From positions 4,030,001-4,094,000 of the forward strand of contig NZ_CP118270.1 of NCBI RefSeq assembly GCF_028771845.1: DNA of 64,000 bases. The letters run 5' to 3'. Position 1 is the first letter of the stretch, and each line of letters opens with the position of its first letter. The DNA is from Paenibacillus marchantiae (lineage in GTDB: Bacteria > Bacillota > Bacilli > Paenibacillales > Paenibacillaceae). Shown here in pieces: positions 59,631 through 64,000 of the stretch. The notes beneath the pieces were generated by a model, which searched no databases, was not told where the DNA came from, and saw only the letters and a program-made list of their open reading frames with translations. The position numbers and the translations under genes were made by a program.

Positions 59631-61700
59631 ATGGTACAGAGTTTATGGAATTCATCACAGGCTTCGGAGAAAACAACCGGACTGGAGCAACTGGTCTACC
59701 GATCCAATCTGATTGGGTCAGATCGCCGTGTATGTAACATTTTCGGAGGCAATACGTCTACCAAAACGACGGTGAAAGATTTTCGCGGCTGTGATATAGA
59801 AGTGATGTATGTAAAAGGCAGCGGATCTGATCTGGCTTCTATGCAGGCGAAGCATTTTACAGGCCTTGGACTCGAAGATATTCGTCCATTAATTGAACGG
59901 GAATCCATGTCGGATGAAGAGATGGTCGAATACCTGGGTCATTGCATGATCGATTCCAAACACCCGCGTGCATCCATTGAGACGTTGCTGCATGCATTCC
60001 TTCCATATAAACATGTGGACCATACCCATCCAGATGCGATTATTAGTCTGTGTTGTGCAGATAACGGAAAAGAACTAGCGAAAGAGATTTACGGGGATCG
60101 ATTTGTATGGGTTCCTTATGTGCGTCCAGGATTCACACTATCCAAGATGATTGCTGAAAGCGTATTCTCGAATCCCAATGCCGAACTGGTTCTGATGGAG
60201 AAGCATGGACTTGTGACTTGGGGAGAAACATCGGAAGAATGTTACGCCCAGACGATCAAAATTATTAATGAAGCGGAAGCCTTCATTGAAGCACGTGTTG
60301 ACGAAGGAAGCCTGTTTGGCGGAGAGAAGCATCCTGCGTTTGAGGCAGAAGTGCGTCGCCAGATCGTATCCAAAGTAATGCCGACCATTCGGGGAGCGGT
60401 ATCGGATAGCAAAAAAATGATTTTGTCCTTTGACGATCAGGAGGATGTGCTTGCCTTCGTTGGAGGAGTGGATTCGCCGAAGCTGTCACAGGTAGGCGCG
60501 GCGTGCCCGGATCATTTGGTGCACACCAAAGTGGTACCTCTATTCATCGATTGGACACCGGACGCGGAGGATATTGAAGGGCTGAAATCCAAACTGGTGG
60601 AAGGCGTAGCCGCCTACAAAGAACAATATCAACACTATTTTGAGAGCAACAAAAATGATGGTGACGTGATGTTCGAAGCTGCACCTCGCGTCATTCTTAT
60701 CCCAGGTGTGGGCATGATCAACACAGGCAAGAGCTGGGCACTGTCCCAGGTGAGCGGGGCATTGTATCATAGAGCCATTGCCGTGATGCGGGGTGCGACA
60801 AGTCTGGGCCAATTCGTATCCCTCAGCGACAATGAATCCTACAATGTGGAGTACTGGCCGCTTGAGCTTTACAAATTATCGCTGGCTCCGGCGGAGACTG
60901 AGTTTTCCCGCAAAGTGGCGTTTATTACCGGGGGTGCCGGTGGAATTGGAAGTGAAACCGCACGCAGATTGGTATCTGAAGGGGCACATGTCGTTCTCGC
61001 GGACCTCAACCTTGAAGGAGCACAGAAGGTAGCTCAGGAAATTAACGACCAATATGGTGCCAATCGAGCATATGCATTGAAGATGGATGTAACGGATGAG
61101 GAAGCCGTGCAATCTGCGTATGCCGAAGTTGCTGTACAATATGGCGGCTTGGATATTATCGTGAACAATGCAGGCCTGGCCACCTCTAGTCCGTTTGACG
61201 AAACATCGTTAAAAGAATGGAACTTGAACATGAATGTGCTGGGTACTGGGTACTTCCTCGTGGCACGTGAAGCTTTCAAGTTGATGAAACAACAGGGGAT
61301 TGGCGGCAGTATGGTATTTATCGGGTCCAAAAACTCAGTCTATGCGGGTAAAAGCGCCTCAGCTTACAGCTCGGCCAAAGCACTTGAGGCTCATTTGGCC
61401 CGCTGCATCGCGGCGGAAGGTGGGGAATACGGTATTCGTGTAAATACGATTCTCCCGGATGCCATCCTGCAAGGTTCAGCGATCTGGAACGGTTCATGGA
61501 GAAATGAACGTGCAGCAGCCTATGGTATCGAACCAGATCAACTGGAAGAGTACTATCGCAAACGTACAACTTTGCTCGTCAATATTTATCCGAGAGATAT
61601 TGCGGAAGGCATCGCCTTTTTTGCCTCTTCCAAATCAGAAAAAACAACCGGTTGCATGATGACGATTGATGGCGGTGTACCAGCAGCATTTACACGATAA
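59631..61700 (+). CDS. rhaEW: Bifunctional rhamnulose-1-phosphate aldolase / lactaldehyde dehydrogenase
   Basis: A 689-residue fusion. The N-terminal class II aldolase/adducin-type domain (about 1-420) splits rhamnulose-1-phosphate into dihydroxyacetone phosphate and lactaldehyde; zinc-ligand histidines are in HAFLPYKHVDHTHPDAI and MEKHGLVTWG. The C-terminal short-chain dehydrogenase domain (about 425-689) has KVAFITGGAGGIGSETARRL, NNAGLATS, and the catalytic YSSAKALE with an upstream serine. It matches B. subtilis YuxG/RhaEW in layout and length. The isomerase gene follows after 18 bp. AGGGG precedes ATG 59631, and an inverted repeat upstream is a candidate operator. No kinase (rhaB) or regulator is adjacent here. 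Confidence 0.92.
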   Translation: MVQSLWNSSQASEKTTGLEQLVYRSNLIGSDRRVCNIFGGNTSTKTTVKDFRGCDIEVMYVKGSGSDLASMQAKHFTGLGLEDIRPLIERESMSDEEMVEYLGHCMIDSKHPRASIETLLHAFLPYKHVDHTHPDAIISLCCADNGKELAKEIYGDRFVWVPYVRPGFTLSKMIAESVFSNPNAELVLMEKHGLVTWGETSEECYAQTIKIINEAEAFIEARVDEGSLFGGEKHPAFEAEVRRQIVSKVMPTIRGAVSDSKKMILSFDDQEDVLAFVGGVDSPKLSQVGAACPDHLVHTKVVPLFIDWTPDAEDIEGLKSKLVEGVAAYKEQYQHYFESNKNDGDVMFEAAPRVILIPGVGMINTGKSWALSQVSGALYHRAIAVMRGATSLGQFVSLSDNESYNVEYWPLELYKLSLAPAETEFSRKVAFITGGAGGIGSETARRLVSEGAHVVLADLNLEGAQKVAQEINDQYGANRAYALKMDVTDEEAVQSAYAEVAVQYGGLDIIVNNAGLATSSPFDETSLKEWNLNMNVLGTGYFLVAREAFKLMKQQGIGGSMVFIGSKNSVYAGKSASAYSSAKALEAHLARCIAAEGGEYGIRVNTILPDAILQGSAIWNGSWRNERAAAYGIEPDQLEEYYRKRTTLLVNIYPRDIAEGIAFFASSKSEKTTGCMMTIDGGVPAAFTR

Positions 61701-61718
61701 TAAGGAGGGTTCTCGCAC

Positions 61719-62990
61719 ATGGAAAATCAGGTCAAGCAAGCATATGAAGCAGCCAAATCATTATATGCTCAGCATGGAATTGATACGGATGAAGTGCTGA
61801 AGAAGCTCGCGGAGATCAAAGTGTCTGTTCACTGTTGGCAAGGGGACGATGTAAAAGGTTTTCTGAATAAAGATGGGGAACTTACGGGTGGAATATCCGT
61901 TACAGGTCAATATCCGGGGGCTGCAACGACACCCGCAGAGCTTCGGGCAGACCTGGAGCAAGCCTTCTCCATGATTCCCGGCAAACATAAGGTCAATTTA
62001 CACGCGATCTATGCGGATACGGACGAACAAGTAGAGCTGGATCGGATTGAGCCGAAGCATTATGAGAACTGGGTAAAATGGGCCAAAGAACAAGGGCTCG
62101 GTCTGGATTTCAATCCAACCTGTTTTTCACATGAAAAATCAAGTGACGGTTTCACGCTAAGTCATTCCGATCCGGCGATTCGCAAGTTCTGGATTGATCA
62201 CTGCAAAGCATCCCGCCGCATTGGCGCTTACTTTGGCGAGCAGCTGGGCCAGACTTGTGTAACCAATGTATGGGTGCCGGACGGGTTCAAGGATAATCCG
62301 GTCGATCGCATGACACCGCGGAAGCGGCTGAAGGATTCACTAGATGAGGTATTTGCCGAGAAGCTTGATCCCAAGTATCATCTGGATGCGGTCGAGAGTA
62401 AGCTGTTTGGCCTCGGCTCAGAAGCGTATGTCGTTGGTTCTCATGAATTCTATATGGGCTATGGACTGCAAAATGATACGTTAATCTGCCTTGATGCCGG
62501 ACATTTTCATCCAACGGAAGTTATTTCTAACAAACTATCTTCACTGGCCCTGTTTACCAACGGCATTCTGCTGCATGTCAGCCGTCCAATGCGTTGGGAC
62601 AGTGACCATGTTGTCATTATGGATGATGAGCTGCTGGAAATTGCTCGCGAATTGGTACGTCATGATCTGCTTCCAACGACACATATCGGACTCGATTTCT
62701 TTGATGGAAGCATCAATCGAGTTGCTGCGTGGGTAGTTGGCACACGCAACACCATTAAAGCATTGCTACGTGCGATGTTGGAACCTGTGGATGCTCTGAA
62801 ATCAGCGGAGCTGGAAGGGGATTACACCCTTCGTCTTGCTTTGACAGAAGAGTTTAAGTCCTATCCTTTCGGCGCGATCTGGGATTATTATTGCGCCCAG
62901 CAGCAAGTACCTGTACGTGAACAGTGGATTGCTGAGATCAAAACCTATGAGCAGGAAGTTTTACTTCAACGAGATAAATCTTTCGTATAG
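61719..62990 (+). CDS. rhaA: L-rhamnose isomerase
   Basis: A 423-residue L-rhamnose isomerase that converts L-rhamnose into L-rhamnulose with two metal ions in a TIM barrel. Signatures visible: [14 protein letters not shown] near the N-terminus, [46 protein letters not shown] with metal-binding Asp and His, and [14 protein letters not shown]. Length is normal. AAGGAGGG precedes ATG 61719. It forms a two-gene operon with the aldolase/dehydrogenase and acts first in the pathway. A terminator follows at 63001-63035. Confidence 0.95.
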   Translation: MENQVKQAYEAAKSLYAQHGIDTDEVLKKLAEIKVSVHCWQGDDVKGFLNKDGELTGGISVTGQYPGAATTPAELRADLEQAFSMIPGKHKVNLHAIYADTDEQVELDRIEPKHYENWVKWAKEQGLGLDFNPTCFSHEKSSDGFTLSHSDPAIRKFWIDHCKASRRIGAYFGEQLGQTCVTNVWVPDGFKDNPVDRMTPRKRLKDSLDEVFAEKLDPKYHLDAVESKLFGLGSEAYVVGSHEFYMGYGLQNDTLICLDAGHFHPTEVISNKLSSLALFTNGILLHVSRPMRWDSDHVVIMDDELLEIARELVRHDLLPTTHIGLDFFDGSINRVAAWVVGTRNTIKALLRAMLEPVDALKSAELEGDYTLRLALTEEFKSYPFGAIWDYYCAQQQVPVREQWIAEIKTYEQEVLLQRDKSFV

Positions 62991-63000
62991 GATGATGCAG

Positions 63001-63035
63001 GCCACGGTGGAGAAGTTTTCCACTGTGGCTTTTTT
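63001..63035 (+). terminator. Terminator of the rhamnose operon
   Basis: GCCACGGTGGA (63001-63011) pairs with TCCACTGTGGC (63019-63029) with one mismatch, followed by six T residues. Confidence 0.9.
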
Positions 63036-63150
63036 GCATGGAAACAGCTGCGAAATGCATAACTGCGGTCAGAATTTCCATACTAAAAATACATAGAAAA
63101 ATGCAAAGCTTCAATGCTAGTACTGCAACGTAGAGGAGGATGCATCCGAT

Positions 63151-64000
63151 TTGAATCTCGCCCACAACAAATTGTATATCGCGGCACTTGGCGGCTTGAA
63201 TGAAATAGGTAAGAACATGTATCTGATCCAATATAATCAGGACATCATTGTCATCGACTGTGGCTCCAAATTCCCGGATGAAACCCTACCGGGCATTGAT
63301 CTCATCATTCCGGATGTGACGTATCTGCTGGAAAATCAGGACAAGGTAAGGGCGCTTGTGGTTACCCATGGACATGAAGACCACATTGGCGGCATTCCCT
63401 ATTTGTTAAAACAAATCAATATCCCGGTGTATGCATCCAGACTGACACGAGGATTAATTGAACTGAAACTGAAAGAGCATGGGCTGCTGCGCAAAGCAGA
63501 TCTGCATACGGTTGATTCCAAATCCAGCATTACGCTGGGTGGAATTCAGATTTCTTTTTTTGCGACCAGTCACAGCATACCGGATTGCCTGGGTATTTTC
63601 TTTCAAACACCTGGAGGAAATGTCGTCCATACCGGGGATTTCAAGTTTGATATGTCACCTGTAAATGGGCCGTATCCCGATCTGCACCGTATGGCCGAGA
63701 TTGGCAAACAAGGTGTACACGTGCTGTTGTCCGAGAGCACCAATGCAGAGAGACCGGGGTTCACCCCTTCCGAGCGTGTCGTAGGTGACCACATATTGGA
63801 CGCGTTTATTCGTGCCAAACAAAAAGTGTTTATTTCTACCTTTGCGTCCAACGTAAGCAGGGTTCAACAGATTGTAAATGCAGCGTTCGAGACGGGGCGC
63901 AAGCTGGCTCTGCTGGGTAGAAGCATGCTTAATGTAGTGTCCGTAGCTAGTGAACTGGGATACCTGGATGTACCAGAGGGGCTGCTCATTGAGGCCATTG
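63151..64000 (+). CDS. Ribonuclease J, 5' part (runs off the window)
   Basis: The first 283 codons of an RNase J-type metallo-beta-lactamase/beta-CASP nuclease, which degrades and matures RNA with 5'-to-3' exo- and endonuclease activity. The start is TTG 63151 with AGAGGAGGA at 63132-63140. Motifs: ALGGLNEIGKNMYLI, VIDCGSKFPDETLPGIDLIIPD, the metal-binding VVTHGHEDHIGGIPYLL, SHSIPDCLGIFF, VHTGDFKFDMSP, LLSESTNAERPGFTPSE, and the start of the beta-CASP region (FASNVSRVQQIV). It shares features with both B. subtilis RnjA (HGHEDHIGG) and RnjB (NAERP-TPSE), so I do not assign a paralogue. The remainder, about half of the gene, lies beyond 64000. Confidence 0.93.
   Translation, partial: MNLAHNKLYIAALGGLNEIGKNMYLIQYNQDIIVIDCGSKFPDETLPGIDLIIPDVTYLLENQDKVRALVVTHGHEDHIGGIPYLLKQINIPVYASRLTRGLIELKLKEHGLLRKADLHTVDSKSSITLGGIQISFFATSHSIPDCLGIFFQTPGGNVVHTGDFKFDMSPVNGPYPDLHRMAEIGKQGVHVLLSESTNAERPGFTPSERVVGDHILDAFIRAKQKVFISTFASNVSRVQQIVNAAFETGRKLALLGRSMLNVVSVASELGYLDVPEGLLIEAI

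Noticed and set aside
1..64000. CRISPR arrays, tRNA or rRNA genes, IS elements
   Set aside because: No regularly spaced repeats, cloverleaf-type sequences, rRNA stretches or transposase genes were recognised on either strand by eye; a covariance or repeat search would be needed to exclude them fully.

Overview
The window looks like a chromosome segment of a Paenibacillus-type Firmicute. The support is protein-level: assimilatory sulfite reductase cysJ-cysI, a large FN3/SLH surface protein, a GH5 mannanase with a CcpA-like cre in its promoter, a B. subtilis-style rhamnose gene pair, RNase J, a heme oxygenase-bacteriophytochrome pair, and strong AGGAGG ribosome binding sites. No rRNA or tRNA gene was seen.

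Layout. 1-9.1 kb is ordinary chromosome: DUF1349 protein, SET protein, ABC-F ATPase, a flavodoxin-fold oxidoreductase divergent from an HxlR regulator, cysJI and yebC. 9.1-30.1 kb is an AT-rich integrated island of about 21.1 kb. It lies between two copies of the 3' end of yebC (8915-9133 and 30039-30257, 151 bp of uninterrupted identity) and has a tyrosine integrase just inside the left copy. It carries a phage-like repressor switch with divergent promoters, a tail-protein remnant beside an Ntn-hydrolase-like protein, an HNH-like protein, small membrane proteins, a SMI1/KNR4 protein, a secreted protein with a colicin E5-type tRNase domain apparently fused to its own immunity protein, a frameshifted DUF4238 gene, and at the right end a Thoeris anti-phage locus (TIR with an in-frame stop, SIR2-SLOG thsA, second TIR). 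No capsid, terminase or conjugation gene was seen, so it is best described as a defence/toxin-carrying genomic island or a decayed prophage/satellite.

30.3-64 kb is chromosome again: a YdcZ-type transporter pair around a Crp/Fnr regulator; a Nif3-like protein; a TetR regulator and MMPL exporter, both behind near-identical palindromic operators; heme oxygenase plus phytochrome with a degenerate GGDEF domain; a three-gene TerB-like / BrxD-like ATPase / DEAD-box helicase operon matching the Shango defence architecture; an EamA transporter behind a purine-family riboswitch wired as an ON switch; a cupredoxin, an SDR protein and an esterase; a 2514-residue S-layer-anchored protein behind a terminator-like hairpin; a GntR regulator; a mannanase; rhamnose aldolase/dehydrogenase and isomerase; and the 5' part of an RNase J gene that runs off the window.

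The most notable items are the toxin-immunity fusion with an internal ribosome binding site, the Thoeris locus with a nonsense codon, the Shango-like triad, the atypical purine riboswitch, and the yebC-targeted island. Two genes in the island are broken by apparent one-base losses in homopolymers, so sequencing error must be excluded before they are treated as pseudogenes. All family assignments were made by eye from translated motifs; no database search was run.
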